DNA from: a virus
Length of the DNA: 64,000 bases
Strand: one strand, 5' to 3'
Virus record (IMG/VR): IMGVR_UViG_3300036985_010228
Span: 1-64,000 of that record
Shown: positions 34,187 through 42,281 of the stretch, in pieces
How the letters are laid out: every line of letters starts with the position of its first letter
Position numbering within the stretch: position 1 is the stretch's first letter
Made by a program: the position numbers and the translations under genes
Notes under the pieces: generated by a model
Databases searched by the model: none
What the model saw: the letters and a program-made list of their open reading frames with translations, nothing else
Told to the model about the DNA's origin: nothing

Positions 34187-35605
34187 ATGGCCAAGATCCT
34201 CACGACTGACGGCGCAGCACCCGCAGAGCTTCCGGCTCCTGGGACTCATGCCGTCTACACGAAGAACGACCTCCCCGGTGTGTCTGGCCTCTACGTCATG
34301 GACAGCACGGGCGTGGAGGTCGGCCCGCTCTCCACTGGCGGCGGGCCGCCGGGAGGACCCGCGAGCGGTGTCCTGACAGGGAGCTACCCTGGCCCTGGGC
34401 TTGCCGCTGGCGTCGTCGGCACGGTCAACATTGCGCCCCTGGCCGTCACGTCCACGGAGTTGGCCGACAACTCGGTGACGAACGTGAAAATGGCCGACAA
34501 CTCGGTCAACACCCTGGAGCTAGTGGACTCGGCTGTCCAGACAGCCAAGATTGCACTCGGGGCCGTCAACACGGCGAGGATTGCGCTCGGGGCTGTGACA
34601 GCCGACCGGCTCGCAATGACTCCCGTGCCCTACGGGTTCATTCTCTCGGACGCCGTGGGTGGGCCATGGACGGGCGGGCTACCCCTGCGGGTGAAGTTCG
34701 CGGCTCCTTCCGGGATCTCAATCCTCGGGGACCTCGGTGGCCTGACCGACCCGGCCTTCCCTCGGCTCAGGGGTGCCCTCGACGCGGACCTCGGGTACCT
34801 GCCGAAGGTGCTGCCCTACCAGATCAAGTCCTCGGTGGACCTGGCGGGACGCACAGACTACCCGACGGTCTTCGACGTTGCCAACTCTATCCTCCAAGTG
34901 GTGACACTTCCCGACTCGCGGAAGTACCCGCCAGGCACGGAGCTTACCTTCGTCCATAAGGGTGACGCGCCTATCGTCATTCTCAAGACCGGCACGGTCG
35001 GCGGTGGTTTCTCCAATATCGTCGGCAACTCCCCCCGCGTTCCGGCTGCGGACCAGTTGGTCATTCCCGGACAGACCCGGCGGTTCACCACGTTCGGGAC
35101 CGGGTGGCTTGTCTCTCGGGAGGTCTTCTCCCGCCTCAAGAACGTCTCGGCTGCTCTCGGGACGGCAGACGCAGTGGGTGGGTCTGCTGCCTGGAAGTTG
35201 AACCCGGCTTCCTCCTCGGTGTGGGAGGCTCTGAACTCGCTTGGGTTCCTCTCGTTCCCTGTGGACCTGCCTGAAGGCTCGACCCTCACGGACGTGGAGG
35301 TTCTCCTTGCAATGTCTGGGGCGGTCCCAGTGACCACCATGGCGGTCTACCTTTACCGGGAGGACCTCGACTATGTGGCCCTGACGAGGGCTAGTGTCCT
35401 CGTCGCTGGACCTGTCTCAGCCGCTGCCGTCTCCGGAGGGGTGATCCAGAAGGTGTCCCTCACCGGTCTGACTGAGATCCTCTACACCCCAGGCGACGGG
35501 GCTGCACCTCAACGGTATTGGACTGTGGCTATCGCGCCCTCCTCTGGCGTCCCTGGAGCTACTCAGAACAGCGTCTTCGGAGTGCGTCTCACCTACACGC
35601 TCTGA
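34187..35605 (+). CDS. Tail-fibre-like protein, paralog family member 1
   Basis: A 472-aa protein. Residues 1-60 form a module (KILTTD, THAVYTK, GLYVMDSTG, VGPLSTGGG) shared with the proteins at 35619 and 36863. Next comes a fibre segment with GVLTGSYPGPGLA and Asn-Ser-Val-containing repeats (ADNSVTNVKMADNSVNT) typical of trimeric fibre shafts. A mid block (LPLRVKFAAPSGISILGDLG) is nearly repeated in the 35619 product. The C-terminal 130 residues are beta-sandwich-like and probably receptor-proximal. Confidence 0.75.
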   Translation: MAKILTTDGAAPAELPAPGTHAVYTKNDLPGVSGLYVMDSTGVEVGPLSTGGGPPGGPASGVLTGSYPGPGLAAGVVGTVNIAPLAVTSTELADNSVTNVKMADNSVNTLELVDSAVQTAKIALGAVNTARIALGAVTADRLAMTPVPYGFILSDAVGGPWTGGLPLRVKFAAPSGISILGDLGGLTDPAFPRLRGALDADLGYLPKVLPYQIKSSVDLAGRTDYPTVFDVANSILQVVTLPDSRKYPPGTELTFVHKGDAPIVILKTGTVGGGFSNIVGNSPRVPAADQLVIPGQTRRFTTFGTGWLVSREVFSRLKNVSAALGTADAVGGSAAWKLNPASSSVWEALNSLGFLSFPVDLPEGSTLTDVEVLLAMSGAVPVTTMAVYLYREDLDYVALTRASVLVAGPVSAAAVSGGVIQKVSLTGLTEILYTPGDGAAPQRYWTVAIAPSSGVPGATQNSVFGVRLTYTL

Positions 35606-35618
35606 TTGAGAAGAACAC

Positions 35619-36296
35619 ATGAGCCGAATCCTCACCACTGACGTACCCGTAGACCCGCCCAATCCTGCGGCTAGAACCCACACCCTCTACACGAAGGCGG
35701 CGGGTCTTTTCGTCAAGGACTCCACCGGGACCGTGGTTGGTCCGCTCTCCACGGGCGGGGGACTCGCCCCCCCAAGCAGCCAGGACCAGTTCCTCTTCGC
35801 AGACAGCACGCCTGCGTGGGTTGCTGGACTTCCACCACGGGTGAAGTTCGCGGGGCCTTCCAGGATCTCGATCCTCGGTGACCTCGGGGGTCTGACCGAC
35901 CCTCAGAGCCCCCGCGTCGTGAACTCGGTCGGCGTGGACGTGAACCTCGGGTACTTGGCTCGGACGCAGTACTCAGCCTTCCCAGCGGGTGGCGGTGCGC
36001 CTCCAGGCACGGCTCTGCCGGACGGCTTCACGTTCTACGAGGTCAGCCTGATCGCAGACGCCTGGTACCTGCTCCCTGATTGCAGGGTGTACCCGCCGGG
36101 AACGGAGATCGTGGTGGTGAACGCCACGAACTTGGTCCAGGTCGCCCGTATCACGGCAGACGGTGGTGGTGACGCCAACAGGGCGATCATTGGTCCTTCT
36201 ACCGCGACCGGCGGCACCCAGGACATAAGCCCCGACTACTCCGGGCGACGGTTCCTCACGAACGGGTCCGGTTGGATCCTGATCGGAGCGTTCTGA
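35619..36296 (+). CDS. Tail-fibre-like protein, paralog family member 2 (short)
   Basis: A 225-aa shortened relative of the 34187 product. It shares the N-terminal module (RILTTD, THTLYTKAAGLFVKDSTG, VGPLSTGGG), the LPPRVKFAGPSRISILGDLG block and the YPPGTE strand, then ends where the larger protein continues into its shaft-terminal domain. It lacks the Asn-Ser-Val fibre repeats. It looks like a deletion derivative or minor appendage assembled beside the longer fibre. Confidence 0.72.
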   Translation: MSRILTTDVPVDPPNPAARTHTLYTKAAGLFVKDSTGTVVGPLSTGGGLAPPSSQDQFLFADSTPAWVAGLPPRVKFAGPSRISILGDLGGLTDPQSPRVVNSVGVDVNLGYLARTQYSAFPAGGGAPPGTALPDGFTFYEVSLIADAWYLLPDCRVYPPGTEIVVVNATNLVQVARITADGGGDANRAIIGPSTATGGTQDISPDYSGRRFLTNGSGWILIGAF

Positions 36297-36297
36297 C

Positions 36298-36846
36298 ATG
36301 GCTGGCGCGTTCAACCTGCGCGGTGTAGGGGCGATCTACCTCGACCCGAACCCCAGCCTCCCTGAGGGTGGTGACCTGAACTCGGGGATCCTCACCTTCA
36401 ACGGGACCTCTGGCGCTCTGTACCTCTCATACTTCAACCAGAGCCAGATCCAGGTCACACAGCAGATCCCCGGCGGAGAGACCGGGATCCTCGCCTCGAA
36501 CATTCTCGTCGGGAAGTCAGGCACGTTCGGGGAAGTGTCCACGCTTGTCGGGGCGCTCTACCTGCCCTCAGGGGACCTCAGCAGTTCGTCGGCCTACCTT
36601 CAGGTGTCCAACCTGCAAGGGGTTTCGGTCAACACCTTCACGGTGGAGATCCTCCCCGTAGGTGGTCAGATCCCCGTTGCCACCTTCGCGATCTCGGCGG
36701 ACCCGTCCCAAATGAACGCGGGGGTGGTCAGCGTCACCAACCCCTTGCCCCTCACTGAGGGTTGGTACGGGGTGTTTGCCTCAGCCGTTAGCTCCGCGCC
36801 TTGCTTGATCGGCGGGCTCCGGCTCTGGATCTACCCGACTCCTTGA
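36298..36846 (+). CDS. Beta-rich appendage protein (182 aa)
   Basis: A 182-aa protein with no enzymatic motif and strong beta propensity. It begins one base after the previous stop, so it is cotranslated with the fibre-like paralog and lies before the third family member. It probably forms a small fibre tip, chaperone or decoration domain. No family recognised. Confidence 0.6.
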   Translation: MAGAFNLRGVGAIYLDPNPSLPEGGDLNSGILTFNGTSGALYLSYFNQSQIQVTQQIPGGETGILASNILVGKSGTFGEVSTLVGALYLPSGDLSSSSAYLQVSNLQGVSVNTFTVEILPVGGQIPVATFAISADPSQMNAGVVSVTNPLPLTEGWYGVFASAVSSAPCLIGGLRLWIYPTP

Positions 36847-36862
36847 GGCTAGGGACTCCTAA

Positions 36863-37939
36863 ATGCCCAGCATTGTAGTCAAAAACGTCACCTCCGCACC
36901 GTTCCAAGGGACGGCGGCGACGACGCTTTTCACGAAGGCTGACGGTCTTTGGGTCGTCCTGGAGGACGGCACCGTCTACGGCCCGCTCGGCGTTGGTCTT
37001 GGGGGACCTGCGGGCGGCGCTCTTGCTGGGAGCTACCCCAATCCGACGATCGCCACTGGTGCAGTCGGGATCAATCAGATCGCCGACGGGTCGGTGACGG
37101 GGGTGAAGATTGCGAACAGCGCGATCTCGCTCGCGCAGATCAACCCTTCCCTGATCGACCCAATTCCGGCTCTTCCGGGGCTCAGGACTCTGGGCTCAGG
37201 CGCGAACCAGGCCGTCGCGGGCAATGACCCCAAGCTCTACAACGCGAGGGTGCCCACAGGCACGGCTGCGGGAGCCGGGAGTGACCTCGGTGGCACCTAC
37301 CCGAGCCCGACGATTGCGAAGCTCCAAGGCTTCCCCCTCAGCATTGTCGCTCCTGCGGTCAACAACGTCCTGACCTGGGACGGCGCGAAGTGGGTCGCAG
37401 CCCCAGGCGGTGGCGGTGGTGGTGTCCCTGGGGGCGACCTCTCCGGGACGATCCCCGCAGCCGTCGTTGTCGGCCTCCAGACCTACCCTGTCTCGGCGAC
37501 AGCCCCCCTTCCTGGAGAGGGTCTCGTCTGGAACGGGATCCACTGGGCTCCGACCGCCGTGACGACGGGAATGCCCGGCCAGGTTGGTGGGACGTGGTCA
37601 GACCCCACGACCCTGCTGACTGTCCGGACCTTCGTTCGGTCGAGCGGTGTGGCCAACACGGTGGTCGCGGCGGACAAGACGCTCCCGGCCACGGCCCTGC
37701 CTCTGGTCGGCATGATCTCAGCGATCCCGGTCGCTGGGACCGTGACCGTGATCTACTACGGCGAGGTCTTCTGGGCTCCTGGAACCCTGACCCCCGGCGC
37801 TAGGTACTTCCTGAATACTTCCGGGACCATGGTGACTCCGGCTCCGGCTCCAGTCGTCGGCGAGGTCTCTATCTACCTGGGCTACGCGAAGAGCCCGACG
37901 ATCTTCGTGCTCACACCGGGCGCTCCTGTTTTCCTCTGA
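36863..37939 (+). CDS. Tail-fibre-like protein, paralog family member 3
   Basis: A 358-aa protein sharing the N-terminal pattern TTLFTKADGLWVVLEDG then YGPLGVG with the 34187 and 35619 products. It then carries several fibre repeats built on G(D/G)xxGxYPxPTIA: GGALAGSYPNPTIATGA, GGTYPSPTIAKLQG and GGDLSGTIPAAVVVGLQ. The last 110 residues form a beta-rich end domain. The repeated GxYPxPT words are characteristic of phage tail-fibre shafts. Receptor specificity cannot be inferred. Confidence 0.75.
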   Translation: MPSIVVKNVTSAPFQGTAATTLFTKADGLWVVLEDGTVYGPLGVGLGGPAGGALAGSYPNPTIATGAVGINQIADGSVTGVKIANSAISLAQINPSLIDPIPALPGLRTLGSGANQAVAGNDPKLYNARVPTGTAAGAGSDLGGTYPSPTIAKLQGFPLSIVAPAVNNVLTWDGAKWVAAPGGGGGGVPGGDLSGTIPAAVVVGLQTYPVSATAPLPGEGLVWNGIHWAPTAVTTGMPGQVGGTWSDPTTLLTVRTFVRSSGVANTVVAADKTLPATALPLVGMISAIPVAGTVTVIYYGEVFWAPGTLTPGARYFLNTSGTMVTPAPAPVVGEVSIYLGYAKSPTIFVLTPGAPVFL

Positions 37940-37952
37940 CCACCCCTTTCCG

Positions 37953-37960
37953 CTCTATAA
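37953..37960 (+). promoter_or_regulatory. CTCTATAA motif, possible promoter
   Basis: In the 51-base gap 37940-37990. CTCTATAA is about 30 bases before the ATG at 37991 and fits the CYCTATA consensus seen before other operon-first genes. No -35 box is apparent. Confidence 0.35.
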
Positions 37961-37990
37961 CCGGCGCTCTGTAGAGAACGAGGCTGACGA

Positions 37991-38320
37991 ATGGCTGCTG
38001 CAAAGCGATACAAGCTCACCCAGGAAATGATCGACTCGTTCTACACGCAGGACGGGAAGTTCCAGTTCCGGACTGGGTTCGACAGGGACAACGAGAACTG
38101 CATTTGCGGTCCCATGCTCTGCCCGGTGATCGAGATCAACGACACCGACGTGGTGCAGACCACGAACGTGACCGCCCAGGACTACCTCCTCCACTTCAGG
38201 ATCCCTCAGGGGATCTCCAAGAACGGGGTGAGGCCCCCGGCAGGTCCCGTGTGGCTCGACGTGACGGCTACTCAGCCAGTCGCGAACGTGGACCTCGACC
38301 CGTACTTCCCCCAGCAGTGA
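37991..38320 (+). CDS. Small virion-associated hypothetical protein (109 aa)
   Basis: A 109-aa protein with a Cys group (ENCICGPMLCPV) near residue 40 and an otherwise beta-type composition. It is an isolated transcription unit, bounded by a CTCTATAA motif upstream and a strong hairpin terminator downstream. Its place within the fibre region suggests an appendage or assembly role. Function unknown. Confidence 0.6.
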   Translation: MAAAKRYKLTQEMIDSFYTQDGKFQFRTGFDRDNENCICGPMLCPVIEINDTDVVQTTNVTAQDYLLHFRIPQGISKNGVRPPAGPVWLDVTATQPVANVDLDPYFPQQ

Positions 38321-38327
38321 CAATCCA

Positions 38328-38348
38328 ACCTCCTGCCTAGCAGGAGGT
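38328..38348 (+). terminator. Hairpin terminator
   Basis: Perfect 8-bp arms ACCTCCTG / CAGGAGGT with loop CCTAG, 7 bases after the stop of the 37991 gene. No T-run follows. The downstream arm contains AGGAGG and is too far from the next ATG (38401) to act as its SD. Confidence 0.65.
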
Positions 38349-38400
38349 ACCGAGCTTTAGACAGCAAACCTTCGGCAATCTGCCAAGAAGAGGCTCCACC

Positions 38401-41400
38401 ATGTCAGTAGGAATTCCGCTGAAGATCGTCAACGGCACGACGCAGCAACTCGCAACCGGCGACAACGTCTCAGCGAACGGCATGGAGCAGCGGTCGGGGA
38501 CGGCCCTGACCCTCGGCAACGCCTCCACGACCGGTATCGACATTGGCACCGGGGTCGGTCTCACGGCGCTCAACATTGGCTCCGGCTACACAGGCGCGGC
38601 CCAGATCATCAACGTCGGCACGAGTGCGACCACCGGGTCGGTGATCAACCTCGGTTCGGCCTCCTCTGAGGTGGTCGTTCCCGGAACCATGACGGTCACG
38701 ACGACCGCAGCGTTCGACGGCGCGACGACGATCGGCACGTCGCCCGGCACGGACGGTGACACCCTCACCGTCTACGCCATGACGACCTTCACGGCAGGTC
38801 GCGTGACGGGGAGTATTGACTTCAAGAAGGAGACCGCAGGTCACGCGCTCACGGTCGTGGACTCCACGACTCGGGCCGCTGCTGGTTCGCCCCTGACCGT
38901 CCGGTCCGCTGCCGGTGCGACAGACGGTGGGGTCGGCGGCGTCCTCTCGCTCAAGTCTGGTGCTGGCGGTGACGTTGTCCAGGGCACGAACACCAGCTTC
39001 GCGGCGTCAGCAGGTACAACCACCTTCGTGACCCCCCAGGCGCTCTTCGTGGGTGGGGACGTGGGTCGCACGATCCGGATCGCTGGATCCACGACGAACA
39101 ACGGCGACTTCACGATCGCCTCGTATATCAGCCCCACCTCCGTGACCTGGGCTACGGGCGTCGGACTGACTGAGGCGGGCGCAGGGACGTGGGAGTTCAC
39201 GAGCGTCCTGGGTCAGGCCGGTGGTGCTGTCTCCATGATCGGTGGGGCCGGTGGTATCGGTTCGGTTGACCTCGCCGCAGGCGACGGTGGTGCGATCACA
39301 ATCTCGGGCGGCACAGGCGGCGCGGGCGCGGTCGGTGGCTCCGGTGGTGCTCTCACGCTCACCTCGGGTGTGCCTACTGGCACCTCCCTGCCCGGCGTTC
39401 TTTCGATCCAGTCCGGCGGGGCGGACATTCTCACGGTGGACGGTCAGGGCAACGTCGTCCTCAAGACGATCGCCGACGACAGCATCAACACGCTCAGCCT
39501 GAGCACGGGGAATAACTCCAGCAAGGGCGGCGGCGCTTTCAGTGTCGTCACGGGCAACGGTGGCTCTGCCTCCCTTGCGGTCGGCGGGAAGATCTCTCTC
39601 ACCGCAGGCAACGGTGGTTCGGGGACCGGGGCTGACGGCGGCTCTGTCGAGATCACTGCTGGTAACAGCGGGTCCACGACGGGCAACTCGGGTGCAGTCA
39701 CGATCCTGGGTGGCAGCACCACCTTGGGCGGTGTGGACGGTGGCAACGTCACCCTCACGGGCGGCACTTCTTCCGCAGCCAAGGCTGGTGGTGTGATCGC
39801 AACCACCTCGCGCACGGCCAGCGGTGTCACACCCACAACGGACGGCCCTGTCCTCACGCTCACGCAAGCCGCTGGCTCTGCGAGCGTGTGGGTCGGTGCA
39901 ACGTCCCCCCACGGCAACGTGTCTGGCACACAGGGCTCGCTGTACCTGAAGACGGACGGCACGGTCTACGTCAACACGACCACGGGCACGACGTGGACCC
40001 AGCTTGCAGCGTCGGGCGGGACCAGCCTCCAGTCGGCCTACGACGCGGCGACGCCGACGATCGCCCTCGACACCTCGGGCGGTATCCAGTTCAATCAGGT
40101 TGACGGCACGAACGTCAACGCACCGACGCTCTCGCTCACCAACACCGAAGACGGTGCGGCGAACAGCACCCTCTCGGTGGACCGCAGCCCGGTTACCACT
40201 CCGGCGGCTGGTTACGGTATCACCGTCGCAATGGGTGTAAACGCGACGGCCACCGGTCTGAACCTCGTCCAAAGCGGTACGGCAAGCGGTTCGCACGGTA
40301 TCAACGTCAACATCACCGGCCCCCAGCATCTTACGGCATACGGTGTTGGTATCAATGTCCAGAACGCCGGGTCAACTGGCACTGGTCTCTCCGTCACACA
40401 CGCGGGTACTGGACCCGGCATTTCGGTGGCCGCGAACGGAACCGGAATCGCCGCCCAGTTCAACGCCTCGAACAGCCCCACCTTCGGCAGCACTGTCACC
40501 ATGGCCAACACGGGCACTGGCGGCGGCTCTGTCCTGGACATCACGGGAGCCCTGGGTCACGGCGGAATCAGCCTCGCGGCGGTTGACGCGGTGGGCGTCG
40601 GTATCACCATGAGTGGCCTGGGCACTGGCCTGATTGTCGATCAGACCAGCACTGGTGACATTGCCCTGTTCAAGGACAACGGCTCGGCGATCCTCACCCT
40701 CACGGGCGCGGGAGCGATCACTGCTGAGCCCACGAGCGGACAGAACTTCACCGTTCAGTCCAAGGGTGGCGCGACGGCAATCGCCCTCAACACGACGACC
40801 GGTGTGACCCCCACGGGTGCAATCACGATCGACTCCGCAGCGGGCGTCTCGATCGACGCAGCAACCTCCTCGAACTTCACGGTCGCAAGCGGCGCGGCTC
40901 TCGAACTGACGTTCGGGGCGCACGGCTCGACGATCGACCTCAACACGCTCGCCGACCCGTCGCTGGTCGGCTTCACCAAGCAGTCGATCGTCGGCGCGCT
41001 CAACGAACTCAAGGTCGGCACCACGGCGGCCTCGCAGATCGTCCAGACCGGGTTCGACACCGCAACCAACTCGGTCACGGCGGGTATGCTCGGCTACCTG
41101 ACCACGACGGCAAATCGGGTTCAGAAGGCTATCGCAACCTCCCTGGCTGCGGCATTGGTCTTCGGAGCCAACGAGGGCACGGCGGGGTCCATGACCACGG
41201 CGGGCACGATCGAGGACCAGACCGTGGACGCAGGCGTCGTGCTTCTCCCAGGCGACCGTCTGTTCCTGTCAGCTTCGACGGCTGGCTCGGTCACGAACGT
41301 CGCCCCGTCCACCCTCACGCAGGTCGTCATTCCGGTCGGCTACTCCCGCACGGGAAGCCCGGTCGCTAGCTCGGGTACGGGGGACTCCTTCGCCTCTGCC

Positions 41401-41649
41401 ACTGGAACCACCACACTGACGGATGCTGGTGCAACATGGACGGCTGCGGACGTGGGTCGCACGATCGTCATTGCGGGCGCAACCGATCCTCTCCACAACG
41501 GAACCTTCGTGATCACCGCACAGGGCGGCACGACGGTATCCTACCTGAGCGCCACCCCCGGCGCAGACCAGGCATACGCGGGTGCCTGGACCGTCTACAA
41601 GCGCACGAACGACATGGTCCTCGCGGTCGGCTCGCCGGTCGTCCTCTGA
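38401..41649 (+). CDS. Large Gly-rich beta-solenoid fibre protein (1082 aa)
   Basis: A 1082-aa protein with extremely high Gly, Thr, Ser and Ala. Long runs such as GGAGGIGSVDLAAGDGG and SGGTGGAGAVGGSGG suggest a beta-solenoid or polyglycine-II shaft. A domain of about 70 residues is duplicated far apart (about 195-267 and 993-1067), each copy carrying (S/A)GTTT(F/L) ... DVGRTI(R/V)IAG and a closing AGxW strand. Region 870-940 includes GFTKQSIVGALNELKV, a helix I recognise from appendage proteins, leading to the C-terminal end domain. It is likely the longest fibre. SD AGAAGAGG. It ends at a very strong terminator hairpin. Confidence 0.75.
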   Translation: MSVGIPLKIVNGTTQQLATGDNVSANGMEQRSGTALTLGNASTTGIDIGTGVGLTALNIGSGYTGAAQIINVGTSATTGSVINLGSASSEVVVPGTMTVTTTAAFDGATTIGTSPGTDGDTLTVYAMTTFTAGRVTGSIDFKKETAGHALTVVDSTTRAAAGSPLTVRSAAGATDGGVGGVLSLKSGAGGDVVQGTNTSFAASAGTTTFVTPQALFVGGDVGRTIRIAGSTTNNGDFTIASYISPTSVTWATGVGLTEAGAGTWEFTSVLGQAGGAVSMIGGAGGIGSVDLAAGDGGAITISGGTGGAGAVGGSGGALTLTSGVPTGTSLPGVLSIQSGGADILTVDGQGNVVLKTIADDSINTLSLSTGNNSSKGGGAFSVVTGNGGSASLAVGGKISLTAGNGGSGTGADGGSVEITAGNSGSTTGNSGAVTILGGSTTLGGVDGGNVTLTGGTSSAAKAGGVIATTSRTASGVTPTTDGPVLTLTQAAGSASVWVGATSPHGNVSGTQGSLYLKTDGTVYVNTTTGTTWTQLAASGGTSLQSAYDAATPTIALDTSGGIQFNQVDGTNVNAPTLSLTNTEDGAANSTLSVDRSPVTTPAAGYGITVAMGVNATATGLNLVQSGTASGSHGINVNITGPQHLTAYGVGINVQNAGSTGTGLSVTHAGTGPGISVAANGTGIAAQFNASNSPTFGSTVTMANTGTGGGSVLDITGALGHGGISLAAVDAVGVGITMSGLGTGLIVDQTSTGDIALFKDNGSAILTLTGAGAITAEPTSGQNFTVQSKGGATAIALNTTTGVTPTGAITIDSAAGVSIDAATSSNFTVASGAALELTFGAHGSTIDLNTLADPSLVGFTKQSIVGALNELKVGTTAASQIVQTGFDTATNSVTAGMLGYLTTTANRVQKAIATSLAAALVFGANEGTAGSMTTAGTIEDQTVDAGVVLLPGDRLFLSASTAGSVTNVAPSTLTQVVIPVGYSRTGSPVASSGTGDSFASATGTTTLTDAGATWTAADVGRTIVIAGATDPLHNGTFVITAQGGTTVSYLSATPGADQAYAGAWTVYKRTNDMVLAVGSPVVL

Positions 41650-41671
41650 GCCTTCTAGGGGAGTGAACTGA

Positions 41672-41700
41672 GGGAAGCCACCCAATCTGGGTGGCTTCCC
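41672..41700 (+). terminator. Strong terminator hairpin
   Basis: Perfect 12-bp inverted repeat GGGAAGCCACCC / GGGTGGCTTCCC with loop AATCT, 22 bases after the fibre gene stop. It is the most stable hairpin noticed in the window. The next gene starts 15 bases later, so read-through or a separate promoter must serve it. Confidence 0.8.
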
Positions 41701-41715
41701 CGCTACAGGAGACCC

Positions 41716-42075
41716 TTGCCCGCGTTCAAGCCAATCGTCCTCGGACCCACGGGTTCCATGGAGCAACTTCCCGTAGGGAGCGTCCTGGTAGGGGCAAACT
41801 CCTCGGGCAGTGCGACGTTGGACTTTGGGCTGGCCCCTGGCTCGAATATCGCTGAGGCGGTGGTCACGGGCCTCCCTGCAATCACTGCGGGGGCTCGGGT
41901 TCAGGCTTGGCTCATGGCGTCTTCGACGGCCTCGCACAACAGCTACGAGCACGCTGTCGTGCCTATGAAAATCACTTGTGGGAGCGTCATTCCAGGGACT
42001 GGCTTCACGATCACAGGTGTCACGGAATGGCGTCTAACCGGAACCTTCACTGTCCAGTGGATAGTGTGGGCGTAG
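41716..42075 (+). CDS. Small appendage-associated protein (119 aa)
   Basis: A 119-aa protein beginning at TTG with AGGAG 6 nt upstream. Beta-rich, with motifs such as GSVLVGANSSGSATLDFGLAP and a terminal VQWIVWA strand, resembling the small distal or decoration proteins that accompany phage fibres. No enzymatic motif. It lies just after the strong terminator, suggesting separate expression from the long fibre. Confidence 0.6.
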   Translation: MPAFKPIVLGPTGSMEQLPVGSVLVGANSSGSATLDFGLAPGSNIAEAVVTGLPAITAGARVQAWLMASSTASHNSYEHAVVPMKITCGSVIPGTGFTITGVTEWRLTGTFTVQWIVWA

Positions 42076-42085
42076 TGAGGGCTTC

Positions 42086-42280
42086 ATGATCACTTCAGGC
42101 GGACCACTCGGCGGCAACTCGGTGAGCGACGTTCCAGACGGAACGTCGATCGACCTCCCTTGTGACGACCCAAGGGGTCGTCTTGCCCGCTACACGGCCT
42201 ACACCGACCCGGAGACGGGCCAGCAGCAGGCGATCTTCGCTGGATTGGTACAACCCCCAGCCCCCCCGGTAGGAGTCTGA
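42086..42280 (+). CDS. Short hypothetical protein (64 aa) containing two hairpins
   Basis: A 64-aa ORF (MITSGGPLGGNS...) placed tightly between two appendage genes. It has a purine-rich GTGAGGG upstream and stops one base before the next ATG, so translation is plausible. The first half of its mRNA folds into two adjacent perfect hairpins. It is therefore also possible that the region is mainly regulatory RNA. The C-terminus (DPETGQQQAIFAGLVQP) looks like an ordinary soluble peptide. Confidence 0.5.
   Translation: MITSGGPLGGNSVSDVPDGTSIDLPCDDPRGRLARYTAYTDPETGQQQAIFAGLVQPPAPPVGV
42127..42148 (+). other. Intragenic perfect hairpin 1
   Basis: CGACGTTCC / GGAACGTCG, 9 bp perfect, with AGAC loop, inside the 64-aa ORF. 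Together with hairpin 2 only 16 bases downstream it forms a tandem RNA structure. Confidence 0.6.
42164..42182 (+). other. Intragenic perfect hairpin 2
   Basis: GACGACCC / GGGTCGTC, 8 bp perfect, with a 3-base AAG loop. It follows hairpin 1 within the same ORF and could pause transcription or protect mRNA of the downstream 480-aa gene. Confidence 0.6.
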
Positions 42281-42281
42281 C

